From positions 62,001 to 126,000 of the forward strand of contig JAGFZX010000002.1 in the NCBI GenBank assembly GCA_017889585.1: a stretch of 64,000 nt of DNA, given 5' to 3'. Of the stretch, positions 1-8,962 are shown piece by piece. Under the pieces are notes generated by a model. That model did not search any database and had not been told where the DNA came from. It saw only the letters and a list, made by a program, of their open reading frames with translations. The number at the start of each line of letters is the position of its first letter. Within the stretch, counting starts at the first letter, position 1. The stretch is from Bacillota bacterium. Its GTDB lineage: Bacteria; Bacillota; Negativicutes; DSM-13327. The position numbers and the translations under genes were made by a program.

Positions 1-1
1 C

Positions 2-451
2 CGGGATGAAGAAAGTGATCGGTTAATAGGTCTTGAAATCGGAGCCGACGATTATGTGACCAAACCATTTAGTCCTAAGGAAGTGATTGCTCGGGCCAAG
101 GCCATTTTGCGCCTTGCGAATAAAGAGGTGGTGAGTCACGAACCAATTAAAGCGGGCACGATGATCATTGACTTGGAACGTCACCATATTACCAATGGTG
201 GTCAGATTGTGGATGTGACACCTACTGAGTTTAAAATTATGGAAATATTGGCTGGTAATGCCGGTAAGGTTTATAGTCGTCTGCAGATTGTCGAACAAAT
301 TCAAGGGTATAGCTTTGAAAGGTATGAACGGACAATTGATGCACATATTAAAAATTTACGCCGTAAAATTGAGATCAACTCGAAGGAGCCTCACTATATT
401 CATACAGTATACGGGATTGGCTACAAATTTGCCGGTGAAGCGGATGAATAG
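2..451 (+). CDS. OmpR/PhoB-family response regulator, 3' part
   Basis: Reading frame is open from the window edge, so the 5' part of the gene is missing. The visible protein begins in the end of a receiver domain (GADDYVTKPFSPKEV, the conserved Lys of the receiver after the last beta strand) and continues into a winged-helix trans_reg_C domain ending HTVYGIGYKF, typical of the OmpR/PhoB class. It would be the DNA-binding output of a two-component system. The stop codon overlaps the start of the next gene, the remnant of its sensor kinase. The metal efflux operon 0.6 kb downstream carries 11-bp-spaced direct repeats of the kind such regulators bind, so it is the likely target (inference). Confidence 0.93.
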   Translation, partial: RDEESDRLIGLEIGADDYVTKPFSPKEVIARAKAILRLANKEVVSHEPIKAGTMIIDLERHHITNGGQIVDVTPTEFKIMEILAGNAGKVYSRLQIVEQIQGYSFERYERTIDAHIKNLRRKIEINSKEPHYIHTVYGIGYKFAGEADE

Positions 452-791
452 CATTAAGTATCGCATCACTGGTCTGATGTCTCTTGCGGTGGCTTTTACC
501 TTATTTTTGCTGCTTTACCTGATTAATGGGCAGATGAATGAGCATTTCAAAGAGTACCTAGTCGTACAGAATATGGAAATGGGCCCAAATGGCATGATGA
601 CGCATATGGACGTCGACAATTCGACAGTGACTATCATCATGGGACCTCTAGAAGAAACTTTTTTGGCTTCCGTCCATAAATCCTTCGCCTGGGTGGCAGT
701 CGAAAGTAAGTTGGGGGAAGATAGCATTTTTCAAGTACAATTACCTGTTGGTTTGGAAGACTACAGTCGGGATAAGGGAAATCTGTCATGA
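444..791 (+). pseudogene. Sensor histidine kinase with the catalytic core deleted in frame
   Basis: Starts at ATG 444, overlapping the end of the response regulator. The 115-aa product has an N-terminal membrane segment (about residues 7-27), a Met-rich extracytoplasmic stretch, the beginning of what looks like the second membrane helix (HKSFAWVAV), and then jumps directly to the last strand of a HATPase domain (ESKLGEDSIFQVQLPV). HAMP, the His phosphorylation domain and nearly all ATP-binding motifs are absent; a normal kinase of this class has about 450-480 aa. The frame is kept across the junction. It cannot work as a kinase. It could be a true deletion in this strain or an assembly collapse. 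Confidence 0.8.
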
Positions 792-818
792 GACGCATTC
801 TGTTGCGTCTCTATTTTT
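790..818 (+). terminator. Rho-independent terminator after the two-component pair
   Basis: GAGACGC and GCGTCTC form a perfect 7-bp stem with an 8-base loop, followed by a T-rich run. The stem starts inside the stop codon of the kinase remnant. Confidence 0.8.
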
Positions 819-898
819 ATAAAAAAAGTAGATATAAAATTCATATGAGACAAAGATAAGTAAAAGGATTATTGAGTAACTAGAAATAACATTAGTTC

Positions 899-941
899 TT
901 CATACTTTCTTCATGAGATATTCATAACTAGTCTGTATAGT
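899..941 (+). promoter_or_regulatory. Three TTCAT direct repeats at 11-bp spacing plus -10 box
   Basis: TTCAT occurs at 899-903, 910-914 and 921-925, exactly one helical turn apart, which is the layout bound by OmpR/PhoB-type dimers. A -10-like TATAGT lies at 936-941, and the -35 position (913-918, ATGAGA) has no sigma-A match, as expected for an activator-dependent promoter. The site lies about 90 bp upstream of the efflux operon and about 450 bp after the OmpR-type regulator gene. Function is inferred. Confidence 0.55.
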
Positions 942-1031
942 AATAAACAGGATTATTGCGCTTTTAAGAGCTTGGAATAAAAAATGAGTTTGTCATTCGA
1001 GCTCTGAAAGTGGGGTCGAAAAGGAGGATAT

Positions 1032-2327
1032 ATGAAAACAGGAAAATGGTTTCAGAGAAAAGCATTGACTTTGACCGCTGTGCTGGTATTGGGAGTTATG
1101 GCACCGGTTATGGCAGCGGAAAACCAGGAGGCATTAAGCCTCAAGCAAGTAATAGATACTGCACTACAAAATAATCCAACGCTACTGGAAAGTCAGAAAC
1201 GTTGGGAAGGAAAAATGGATAGTGTCCCAGTGGCGACAGCCTTGTCAAATCCAAAGTTCGGCATTATGAAAGATGATGCAAATGGATTGTTTTCGCCTGG
1301 TACAGCGATGATGACGGAGTATAGCTTGACTCAAGAAATCATGAACCCGTCTAAACTGAAATCCATGGGTAAAATGGCTATCAGTGATGGGTTGATGTCG
1401 AAAGCCAACTATATGGATAAACGAATGGAAGTTTATAGCACAGCCAAGCAAACATATTATGATTTGCTGTATGCCGAAAAGGCCTTGGAAATTGGTAAAG
1501 AAAATCAGCAGCTAATGGGTCAGCTGGTGCAAATAGCTCAAGTTAATTATTCAACTGGCATGGTATCCCTGCAAGATACGCTCCGGGCCCAGACCGAGTT
1601 TTCCAAAATGACTACCGATTTGTTAAACATGGCAGCCATGGAAGCAGTGGCTAAAGCTCAATTGAATACTGTGATGAATCGTTACGCAGATAGTACACTC
1701 GCGGTGAAGGAAGAATTCAGCGCGTCGGCACCCAATTTTGATTTAGCTGGCTTAACACAGCAGGCACTTGATGGAAAACCAGCCGTCATCAGTATGCAGC
1801 GTCAAGTGGAGATGGCTCAGGCAGGTGTGGAAGTAGCTAAAAAACAAAAGCTGCCTGATTATGAAGTGCAACTTGCTTATAAAGACCGAAAGCAAACGGA
1901 GATGCAAACTCAACCGGATACTTGGAGAATTGGTGTGATGGCAATGCTCCCCATTTGGCAAGATAAAAATAACGGTCAAATCAAATCCGCTGGCGCTATT
2001 CTAGATGCCGCTAAAGCTTCATTAACTAATATGCAAAATATGACGTCACTGGATATTCAGATGGCGCTTACGGTCGCGCAAACGGCTTGGAGAAGGATTG
2101 ATCTTTATCAAAATACGATCATTCCTCAAGCAGAACAAACTTATCAGGCTGGCATAGTTGGCTATACCAATGGCAAGGTGGATTTTATGGCAGTGTTGGA
2201 TAGTCTGAATGCTCTCAGAAACGCAAAGCTAGATTCTTATAAGGCACGAGTGGATTATGAGAAAGCTGTTGCGAATGTAGAAAAAGCTGTAGGGAAACCC
2301 TTATTTACCAGTGGGCCACAACCATGA
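1032..2327 (+). CDS. TolC-family outer-membrane efflux channel
   Basis: A 431-aa protein with a signal peptide (about residues 1-28, hydrophobic core then VMAAE) and two outer-membrane-efflux-protein repeats rich in Ala/Gln heptads, the periplasmic coiled-coil barrel of TolC/CusC channels. RBS AAGGAGG precedes the ATG by about 5 bases. It is first in an operon with an adaptor and an RND pump, so it should be the outer-membrane exit duct of a tripartite metal exporter. Its presence shows that the organism has an outer membrane. Length is in the usual range for the family. Confidence 0.93.
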   Translation: MKTGKWFQRKALTLTAVLVLGVMAPVMAAENQEALSLKQVIDTALQNNPTLLESQKRWEGKMDSVPVATALSNPKFGIMKDDANGLFSPGTAMMTEYSLTQEIMNPSKLKSMGKMAISDGLMSKANYMDKRMEVYSTAKQTYYDLLYAEKALEIGKENQQLMGQLVQIAQVNYSTGMVSLQDTLRAQTEFSKMTTDLLNMAAMEAVAKAQLNTVMNRYADSTLAVKEEFSASAPNFDLAGLTQQALDGKPAVISMQRQVEMAQAGVEVAKKQKLPDYEVQLAYKDRKQTEMQTQPDTWRIGVMAMLPIWQDKNNGQIKSAGAILDAAKASLTNMQNMTSLDIQMALTVAQTAWRRIDLYQNTIIPQAEQTYQAGIVGYTNGKVDFMAVLDSLNALRNAKLDSYKARVDYEKAVANVEKAVGKPLFTSGPQP

Positions 2328-2358
2328 TGAATGATCTGGATGAAAGGAAGAGGATAGT

Positions 2359-3528
2359 GTGATAGAAAGATTTGGGGGAAAAAAGAAACTGATCATTGGA
2401 GTAACTGCTGGCGTGTTAATTGTTGGTTCAGTAGGATATTATACTTATATTCATCAGAAACCAGCAGTGGTAATGGATCATTCTGCTCATCAAATGGGTG
2501 CAATGCCTATTATGGCAATGGGAGATACAGTGACACTTGATGCCAAAGCTAGACAATTAGCAGGGGTGCAGACGGCGCAAGCTGCAGTGAAGGCACTTTC
2601 TAAAGATATAAAAACAACTGGTAAAATCGCGATGAATGAGAGCGGGCGGACGTATATTACTTCCCGGGTGGAAGGGCGGATTGATGAACTCTATGTATCT
2701 GCCGATGGTGAAACCATTGCTGAAGGGCAGGCGATTGCCTCGGTATATAGTCCTACTTATATAGCAGCTCAAGAGGAATATTTACTAGCTTTAGAGAGTG
2801 TGCAAAAACTCAAGGGAGCTGGCGCGAATGTGGTGCAAATTAACAATCGATTATTAGAAGCAGCTCGGCGAAAATTGTACTTGTTAGGTGTATCGGAAGA
2901 GGCAATTTCCCAGCTTGAACAGACGCGTCAAGCTAAGGATCATATGACAATTTACGCCCAATTTGGTGGTACTGTTTTAGAAAAACTGTTACTACCTGGC
3001 GCGTACATTATGCCGGGGGAAAAGTTATATAGTCTATCTGATTTATCAACTGTTTGGATGTACGCTGATCTTTATGAGAAAGATTTAGCTGATATTAAAG
3101 TTGGACAGCCGGTTACCGTAACAAGTAATGCCTATCCTGGTGAAACTTTTAAAGGGCAGGTAACGTTTATCAACCCAATCTTAGATGATAGCAGCCGGAC
3201 AGTAAAGGTACGGGTGGCCATGGGCAATCCGGGCGGTAGGCTGAAACCAAATTTATTTGTGAATGTCGCCATCAATACACCATTAGGTGAAACACTTGTT
3301 GTGCCCGAATCCAGTCTGCTTGATACTGGTACTCGTAAGGTGGTGTTTGTGGCTCAGGGCGAAGATACCTTTGTGAAAAGGGACGTAGTAATTGGTAAGG
3401 AAGCAGATGGTTATATCCAAATACTCTCCGGACTTGCGCCTGGCGATGTTGTGGTTACAGCTGCTACATTCCTCATTGACTCCCAGACTCAGTTAGGCAG
3501 CGGTAGTATGGCCGGCATGAAGATGTAA
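2359..3528 (+). CDS. RND efflux periplasmic adaptor (CusB-like)
   Basis: A 389-aa membrane-fusion protein that starts at GTG 2359 behind GGAAGAGG. It has an N-terminal membrane anchor (about residues 12-30), a His/Met-rich stretch (DHSAHQMGAMPIMAMG, about 40-55), then barrel-sandwich hybrid and helical hairpin domains (SRVEGRIDELYV, GEKLYSLSDLSTVWMYADLYE) typical of CusB/CzcB adaptors. The Met/His stretch would suit Cu(I)/Ag(I) handover. It lies 31 bp after the channel gene and 11 bp before the pump gene. Metal specificity is inferred. Confidence 0.93.
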   Translation: MIERFGGKKKLIIGVTAGVLIVGSVGYYTYIHQKPAVVMDHSAHQMGAMPIMAMGDTVTLDAKARQLAGVQTAQAAVKALSKDIKTTGKIAMNESGRTYITSRVEGRIDELYVSADGETIAEGQAIASVYSPTYIAAQEEYLLALESVQKLKGAGANVVQINNRLLEAARRKLYLLGVSEEAISQLEQTRQAKDHMTIYAQFGGTVLEKLLLPGAYIMPGEKLYSLSDLSTVWMYADLYEKDLADIKVGQPVTVTSNAYPGETFKGQVTFINPILDDSSRTVKVRVAMGNPGGRLKPNLFVNVAINTPLGETLVVPESSLLDTGTRKVVFVAQGEDTFVKRDVVIGKEADGYIQILSGLAPGDVVVTAATFLIDSQTQLGSGSMAGMKM

Positions 3529-3539
3529 GGGGGGGCACA

Positions 3540-6500
3540 ATGCTTAATAAATTAATTGAGTTTTCTCTGAAGAACAGAGTGATTATTATTTTTTTATCAG
3601 TGCTCCTTGTCATTTGGGGGGCTTTTACGGTTCAGGATACCCCAATTGATGCATTCCCCGATTTAAGTGAAAATCAGGTGCTGGTATATGCTGACTGGAT
3701 GGGACGCGGCCCGCAGGAAGTGCAAGATCAGGTAACCTATCCTTTGGAAACGGCACTCAGGGGACTACCACAAGTCAAAGAAGTACGATCCAATTCTTCC
3801 TTTGGTTTCTCCATGGTAACGGTTATTTTTGAAGATGGCGTAGATCCCTATTTTGCACGGCAGGTGGTGAATGAGAAGGTACAACAAGCCATTCCTAAGC
3901 TGCCGAGTGGAGTGCAGCCTGCATTAGGTCCTGTGAGTACCCCCATGGGCCAAGTCTTCATGTACACGATTGAAAGTGATCGGCATAATCTAGCCGAGTT
4001 ACGGACAGTACAGGATTTTACCATTAAACAACAGTTAAGTGCTGTTCCTGGCGTAGCCGAAGTAGCGAGTATTGGTGGCTATGTACTGCAGTATCAAGTC
4101 AATTTAGATCCTAATTTAATGAAAGCATACAGGGTTACTGTTGGCCAGGTATTTAGTGCGATTGGGGCCAATAATGCCAACGTGGGTGCTAAAGTTGTGG
4201 AACAAAATGGCCAAGAATATGTTATACGTGGTCTTGGACTTGTGCAGTCCATCGAAGACATTAAAAATATTGTGATTACCCAAAATAATAACATACCCAT
4301 CTATGTGAAAGATGTGGCGAGAGTAACGACTGGCCCGGATTTTCGTAGGGGTGTGCTAACTAAGTCTGGTAATGAGGCGGCTGGTGGTATTGTCATTCAG
4401 CGTATGGGTGAAAATACACTGAATGTCATTGACCAAGTCAAAACAAAAATTGCTGAAATTCAGCCAACTCTGCCTCAGGGAATGCGTATTGTTCCTTACT
4501 ATGATCAGACTGAGCTGGTAAAAAATGCGGTTAATACTCTCAAACGAGCTTTGGTTGAAGAATTTATTCTGGTATCCATCATCGTTCTGGCCTTTTTAGG
4601 AAATTGGCGATCAAGCATTATCGTAACAAGTGCCATTCCGATTGGGATTCTCATTGCACTGATTACGATGAAAGGTATTCATTTATCTGCAAATCTAATG
4701 TCCTTGGGAGGCATTGCGATTGGAATCGGAGTTATGACCGATGCGGCTATTGTTATGGTAGAAAATATTTATCGGCATCTGGCCGAAAATGGCGGCCGAC
4801 GAAATATTGTGGACGTGACTCTGGAAGCGGCCAAAGAAGTGGCGGCGCCGATCTTCTTTTCAATCACCATTATCATTGTGACCTTCCTGCCAGTATTTAC
4901 TATGACTGGCACAGAGGGCAAAATGTATACTCCCATGGCCTTCGCAAAATCCTTTGCCATGACAGGATCGCTTCTACTGGCCTTTACGGTGGTACCTGTA
5001 TTATGCACTTTGCTGCTCAAGGGAAAAATCAAAGAAGAAGATACGTGGATCGTAGCTAAAATGCACAAGTTATATGTGCCACTACTAAAGAGTGTCATGA
5101 AGAATAAAAAGGCTACAATTACGATGGCTTTAGTGGTGATTATTGCAGGATTCTCTTTATTGCCGCTGATTGGAACTACCTTTATGCCTGAACTGGATGA
5201 AGGAACCTTCTTGATCATGCCGACCATGCTGCCTAGTGTATCCTTGACTCAAGCAGTAGAATCTGCCAAGACCATGGATAAGCTCATCATGGAAATACCG
5301 GAAATTGATATGTCGGTTGGGAAAGTGGGTCGAGCAGAATCAGCTTTGGATCCAGCCCCAGTTAATATGATCGAGACAGTTGTTACTTTAAAGCCGAAGG
5401 AACAGTGGCGTCCTGGTATGACCAAGGAAGCCATTAAACAAGAAATAACGGACAAATTAGGGAGTGTTGCTGGCCTGAACCTCGCCGTTACTCAGCCCAT
5501 TGCCGGTCGATTGTCAATGCTGACAACTGGTGTACGGACAGAGCTAGGTATCAAGTTGTATGGAGAAGACCTGCAGGTATTGCAGCAAAAAGCCTCTGAG
5601 ATTGAAAAAGTTTTGGGGGATGTTCCTGGAGCCACTGACTTGTATGCTGAGCGGGTCTTTGGAGCGCCTTATCTGGAAATACAACTGGACCGGGAAAAAG
5701 TGGCCCGGTATGGTCTTAACGTTGGTGACGTAGAAGACGCTATAGAACTGGCGATAGGTGGTAAAACGGCCACGACTACCGTCGAAGGCAAAAAACGGTT
5801 TGATGTGTTGGTACGTTATAACCGAGAAAGTCGTGAAAAGATTGACGCCATGCAAAACATCTTAATTCCAGTGACTGGTGGTGGTGCTAAAACTGCCAAC
5901 AGCGGTATGGGTAGTGGTATGGCGAGTGGCTCGGCTAAAACAGCAGCTGCTGCAGCTGGCGGTGCTTATGTACCATTAGGCGATGTAGCCAAATTTCAAG
6001 TCGTTGATGGTCCGTCTATGATCAGCAGTGAAAATGGTATTTATCGTATCGTTGTTCAGATGAATACCAAGGACAGAGATGTGGTCAGTTTTGTCGATGA
6101 AGCCTCGAAAGTCATTAAAGAGAAGGTCGACTTACCACCAGGTTATTCCCTGAAGTGGACTGGGCAGTACGAAAATCAACAACGGGCTAAAGCACGTTTG
6201 GCAATGGTAGTGCCGGCGGTGATTGTCCTCACCTTCTTCCTGCTGTATATGAGCTTTAAATCCGCTGATGATGCCTTTCTCATTATGCTTAATATTCCGT
6301 TCTCACTGGTCGGGGGTATTGTAGCCATTTATGCGACAGGCACCTACATGACAGTGGCAGCGGCTGTAGGCTTCATCGCACTGTGCGGTATTGCGGTGCA
6401 GAATGGTGTCATTATGGTGACTTATATTAAAACACTTCGAGAAGTAAAATCCCTGGAGAAAGCAATTACTGAGGGTGCTATTACGCGGCTGCGTCCTGTT

Positions 6501-6722
6501 ATGATTACTGCTTTGGTAGCCAGTCTAGGTTTACTGCCTCTCATTTTTTCCACTGGTACTGGGGCTGAAGTACAACGGCCTATGGCAACTGTAGTTGTTG
6601 GCGGCTTGGTTACCTCGACGATTTTGACCTTGTTTGTATTGCCTTGTATTTACTTAGTGTGGCATCAATGGCGTGAACGTAAACAGCAAATTAAGGTATC
6701 TGGAAGTTCCGTTGAAAAATAA
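3540..6722 (+). CDS. CusA/CzcA-type heavy-metal RND pump
   Basis: A 1060-aa heavy-metal efflux RND protein with the usual 12-helix plan: helix 1 at about 12-30, a large periplasmic loop, a central helix bundle with the proton-relay signature GVMTDAAIVMVENIYRH, a second periplasmic loop and a C-terminal bundle. Met-rich motifs in the second half (TTFMPELDEGTF, SMLTTGVRTELGIKLYG) resemble CusA more than multidrug pumps. A Gly/Ala/Ser/Met low-complexity insert at about residues 779-808 lies in the second periplasmic loop and is not usual. It pumps cations from periplasm or cytoplasm to the TolC-like channel, driven by protons. Cu/Ag is favoured from operon context. Confidence 0.95.
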   Translation: MLNKLIEFSLKNRVIIIFLSVLLVIWGAFTVQDTPIDAFPDLSENQVLVYADWMGRGPQEVQDQVTYPLETALRGLPQVKEVRSNSSFGFSMVTVIFEDGVDPYFARQVVNEKVQQAIPKLPSGVQPALGPVSTPMGQVFMYTIESDRHNLAELRTVQDFTIKQQLSAVPGVAEVASIGGYVLQYQVNLDPNLMKAYRVTVGQVFSAIGANNANVGAKVVEQNGQEYVIRGLGLVQSIEDIKNIVITQNNNIPIYVKDVARVTTGPDFRRGVLTKSGNEAAGGIVIQRMGENTLNVIDQVKTKIAEIQPTLPQGMRIVPYYDQTELVKNAVNTLKRALVEEFILVSIIVLAFLGNWRSSIIVTSAIPIGILIALITMKGIHLSANLMSLGGIAIGIGVMTDAAIVMVENIYRHLAENGGRRNIVDVTLEAAKEVAAPIFFSITIIIVTFLPVFTMTGTEGKMYTPMAFAKSFAMTGSLLLAFTVVPVLCTLLLKGKIKEEDTWIVAKMHKLYVPLLKSVMKNKKATITMALVVIIAGFSLLPLIGTTFMPELDEGTFLIMPTMLPSVSLTQAVESAKTMDKLIMEIPEIDMSVGKVGRAESALDPAPVNMIETVVTLKPKEQWRPGMTKEAIKQEITDKLGSVAGLNLAVTQPIAGRLSMLTTGVRTELGIKLYGEDLQVLQQKASEIEKVLGDVPGATDLYAERVFGAPYLEIQLDREKVARYGLNVGDVEDAIELAIGGKTATTTVEGKKRFDVLVRYNRESREKIDAMQNILIPVTGGGAKTANSGMGSGMASGSAKTAAAAAGGAYVPLGDVAKFQVVDGPSMISSENGIYRIVVQMNTKDRDVVSFVDEASKVIKEKVDLPPGYSLKWTGQYENQQRAKARLAMVVPAVIVLTFFLLYMSFKSADDAFLIMLNIPFSLVGGIVAIYATGTYMTVAAAVGFIALCGIAVQNGVIMVTYIKTLREVKSLEKAITEGAITRLRPVMITALVASLGLLPLIFSTGTGAEVQRPMATVVVGGLVTSTILTLFVLPCIYLVWHQWRERKQQIKVSGSSVEK

Positions 6723-6748
6723 TTGATAATAAATAGGAGGAATATAAA

Positions 6749-7225
6749 ATGAAAAAAAGTAAATTAGTATTAGGAATTTTGTCCATAACGGTGGTATTAG
6801 CGTTAGTAACAGGTTGCGGTTCTAGTGAAAAACAAGCGGCACCTCAAGCTGCTACTGGGCAGGCAGCCGATCATAAAGGCATGGATATGTCAGGTCATGA
6901 AGGTATGAATATGCCAAAAGAAGATCCTATGCCGATAATGAAAATCATGGATCAGCAATTACAGGATCTAATGAAACAAGTGAAGGCTGGCCAGACGATG
7001 GAAGCCCAGAAAACTGCAGGACTACTGGCAAGTACTACGGAAAAAGTTATGCCTCACATGATGGATAACGGTTTAAAAGACAGTTTGCGCAGTGCAGCAG
7101 GTGATATTAAGAATACTGTTAATTTCGGTAAAATGGATACTAGTGCCATGGAAAGTAAAGTGAAAGCCATGCAAGAGATTATGAAACAGACTACAACACA
7201 TCTGCAAACTATGAAACATTCATAG
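6749..7225 (+). CDS. His/Met-rich lipoprotein, probable periplasmic metal binder
   Basis: A 158-aa protein with a lipoprotein signal peptide; the lipobox LVTGC puts the lipidated Cys at residue 23. Directly after it comes a His/Met motif (DHKGMDMSGHEGMNMP) of the kind that binds Cu(I) or Ag(I), followed by an amphipathic helical domain of about 100 aa with several further Met residues. RBS AGGAGG. It lies 26 bp after the pump gene and so probably belongs to the efflux operon as a metal scavenger or chaperone. No named family was recognised beyond the motif. Confidence 0.85.
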   Translation: MKKSKLVLGILSITVVLALVTGCGSSEKQAAPQAATGQAADHKGMDMSGHEGMNMPKEDPMPIMKIMDQQLQDLMKQVKAGQTMEAQKTAGLLASTTEKVMPHMMDNGLKDSLRSAAGDIKNTVNFGKMDTSAMESKVKAMQEIMKQTTTHLQTMKHS

Positions 7226-7252
7226 CAGCTAGCTGGAGAGGAGGAGCGGATC

Positions 7253-7816
7253 ATGAAAAAATGGTTAGTTGTATTATTTGCCGGGATTATTTTTAACGGC
7301 ACAGGAGTGGTTCAGGCTTCTCCGACCTCTGGTTATAGTCAGTTCATGCAGTCATTAGATTCTATAGTAGTAGGTGCAACCATGCCGGTAGCGGACGAGC
7401 AGCAAATTGCGGCTCGATCTGCTACTTTGCCTACTGGTCAGTCTGGGCAGTCAGCACAGATATTGGCGGTGGCTAGAGAGTTGCTTGGTCAGCCAGTAGT
7501 GTGGGGGGGAGCTTCACCAGCGCAAGGGTTTGATTGCTCAGGATTGGTGCAATATGTATATAAGCAGGCAGGAATTAATTTGCCGCGTACGGCTGATATA
7601 CAATTTTTAGTGGGAAGAACGGTGTCCCCATCTTCTTTGCAACCAGGGGATCTGGTGTACTTTACTACCTATGAGCCAGGTGCCTCACATGTTGGAATTT
7701 ATATTGGTAGGGACAAGTTTATTCATACGTCCTTTTCCAAAGGTATAGTTGCCATTGCTGATATGAATGATAGTTATTTTGTGCAGCGATATTACGGCGC
7801 GAAGAGAGTGTTATAA
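7253..7816 (+). CDS. NlpC/P60 cell-wall hydrolase
   Basis: A 187-aa secreted protein with an N-terminal signal peptide (about 1-22) and a C-terminal NlpC/P60 domain. The catalytic Cys is in GFDCSGLVQYVYK (about residue 94), the His in SHVGIYIG (about 147), and a third polar residue in FIHTSF. Such enzymes cut gamma-D-Glu-diamino acid bonds in peptidoglycan stem peptides. RBS GAGGAG. It sits 27 bp after the lipoprotein gene, so it may be co-transcribed with the efflux operon, and a strong terminator follows. Its link to metal efflux is unclear. Confidence 0.9.
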   Translation: MKKWLVVLFAGIIFNGTGVVQASPTSGYSQFMQSLDSIVVGATMPVADEQQIAARSATLPTGQSGQSAQILAVARELLGQPVVWGGASPAQGFDCSGLVQYVYKQAGINLPRTADIQFLVGRTVSPSSLQPGDLVYFTTYEPGASHVGIYIGRDKFIHTSFSKGIVAIADMNDSYFVQRYYGAKRVL

Positions 7817-7857
7817 ATAAGATCAGGCAGTCTTTGGGGTGCCTGATCTTATTTATA
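7815..7857 (+). terminator. Terminator ending the efflux operon
   Basis: AGATCAGGCA pairs with TGCCTGATCT around a short loop, followed by TATTTAT. The A-rich left flank lets it work on either strand. Confidence 0.8.
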
Positions 7858-7984
7858 GTTAGTTGCAGGGGAAAAATGTAATTTATTCAATACTTCTTCA
7901 CTGGATTTTTCTTAACTATCCAGTAGCATAGAGTAAAGCAAAGCTTAGAGGATATATTCTAATCTCAATATAGGGGGAATTGAT

Positions 7985-8398
7985 ATGCAACAACAGCAAG
8001 AAGGAATTGTAGTAGAAGTGAGCGGTCGTATTGCCAAAGTGAAAACGAGTCGCCATAACGATTGTGAGAATTGTGGGGCTTGTCCTGGTAATAGTGCAAT
8101 GATCTTAGATGCTCTCAACACTATGGGGGCCAAGCTTGGTCAACGAGTTTTGGTAAAAATCCAAGAAATAAATATGCTAAAGGCGGCTTTTACTGTATAC
8201 ATACTACCGCTATTTGCCGCCTTTGTTGGTGCGGTTATTGGTGATTTCATAGGCAGATTTTTAGGAATAGAAGAATTAATTTCTAAGTTAGCTGGCGGAT
8301 TAGGAGCGACCGTACTGTCGATATGGTATATCAAATATTATGATGATAGTTCACGGGCGGATGAAAAAATGCAGCCAGTGATTATAAAGATCATCTGA
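7985..8398 (+). CDS. RseC/SoxR-reducing family membrane protein
   Basis: A 137-aa protein with an N-terminal beta-rich segment containing a Cys cluster (CENCGACPG, residues about 28-36), then two membrane helices (about 60-80 and 84-105) and a short cytoplasmic tail. This is the layout of RseC/MucC, which in proteobacteria is linked to SoxR reduction and to the Rnf complex. RBS GGGGG. It stands alone here, before a broken gene. The family call is confident, but the physiological partner is not visible in this window. Confidence 0.85.
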   Translation: MQQQQEGIVVEVSGRIAKVKTSRHNDCENCGACPGNSAMILDALNTMGAKLGQRVLVKIQEINMLKAAFTVYILPLFAAFVGAVIGDFIGRFLGIEELISKLAGGLGATVLSIWYIKYYDDSSRADEKMQPVIIKII

Positions 8399-8416
8399 AA
8401 AACAACTATAATATTT

Positions 8417-8771
8417 TCAATCCAGTCTTCCACAGTATGAACGTCGGTTGTCTAAATCCTATTAGAAAAATCAGGAAAATTGCTAAGGAACACGGTATTA
8501 TTTTTTTGGTGGATAGTGCTCAAACAGTCGGTGTTTTTCCCATCAATGTGGAGGAGATGAACATTGATCTATTGGCTTTTCCTGGGCATAAATCACTTTT
8601 TGGTTGCCAGGGGGTAGGGAGACTATATATTAATCGGAGGCTTGTCCTAAAGACATTGCGTGAAGGTGGCACCGGTGGTAAATCCGAGTCATTAGAACAA
8701 CCTTTACGACTGAAGAAGACATTCAAACATGTTTGCAGGCAATTGCTATTATTGCTAATGAAATATGTTAG
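8417..8771 (+). pseudogene. Cysteine desulfurase-like gene, 5'-truncated, internally deleted, frameshifted
   Basis: The remaining protein matches the middle of a class-V aminotransferase: KEHGIIFLVDSAQTVGVFPI, then the PLP-Lys motif PGHKSLFGCQGVGRLYI and GGTGGKSESLEQP. The next part jumps to the C-terminal end of the same family in another frame (TTEEDIQTCLQAIAIIANEI then stop at 8769-8771). The N-terminal third and the catalytic-Cys region are missing. It resembles the SufS-like cysteine desulfurase family often annotated next to Se/S genes. It is non-functional. Confidence 0.75.
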
Positions 8772-8916
8772 GTGGGGGAATTTAGATTTCCAAGGTGTTT
8801 TTACAATGCTACCTTCCAATTCGCGACCACAACAGAATACGGTAGTCGATATAGATAAATATTATAACATAAATACGATAGTTCGATAAATTTACTAAAA
8901 TAATAAAAATTTGTGA

Positions 8917-8945
8917 TTGACAATACTAATTTAATATGGTAATAT
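8917..8945 (+). promoter_or_regulatory. Sigma-A promoter of the SAM riboswitch transcript
   Basis: TTGACA (8917-8922), a 17-bp spacer, and TAATAT (8940-8945). The S-box aptamer begins 17 bp after the -10 box. Confidence 0.85.
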
Positions 8946-8962
8946 CATAAAAAAATAATGAA

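Noticed and set aside
5249-5855. Minus-strand ORFs inside the RND pump gene
   Set aside because: Shadows of a well-conserved sense gene without RBS or family motifs.
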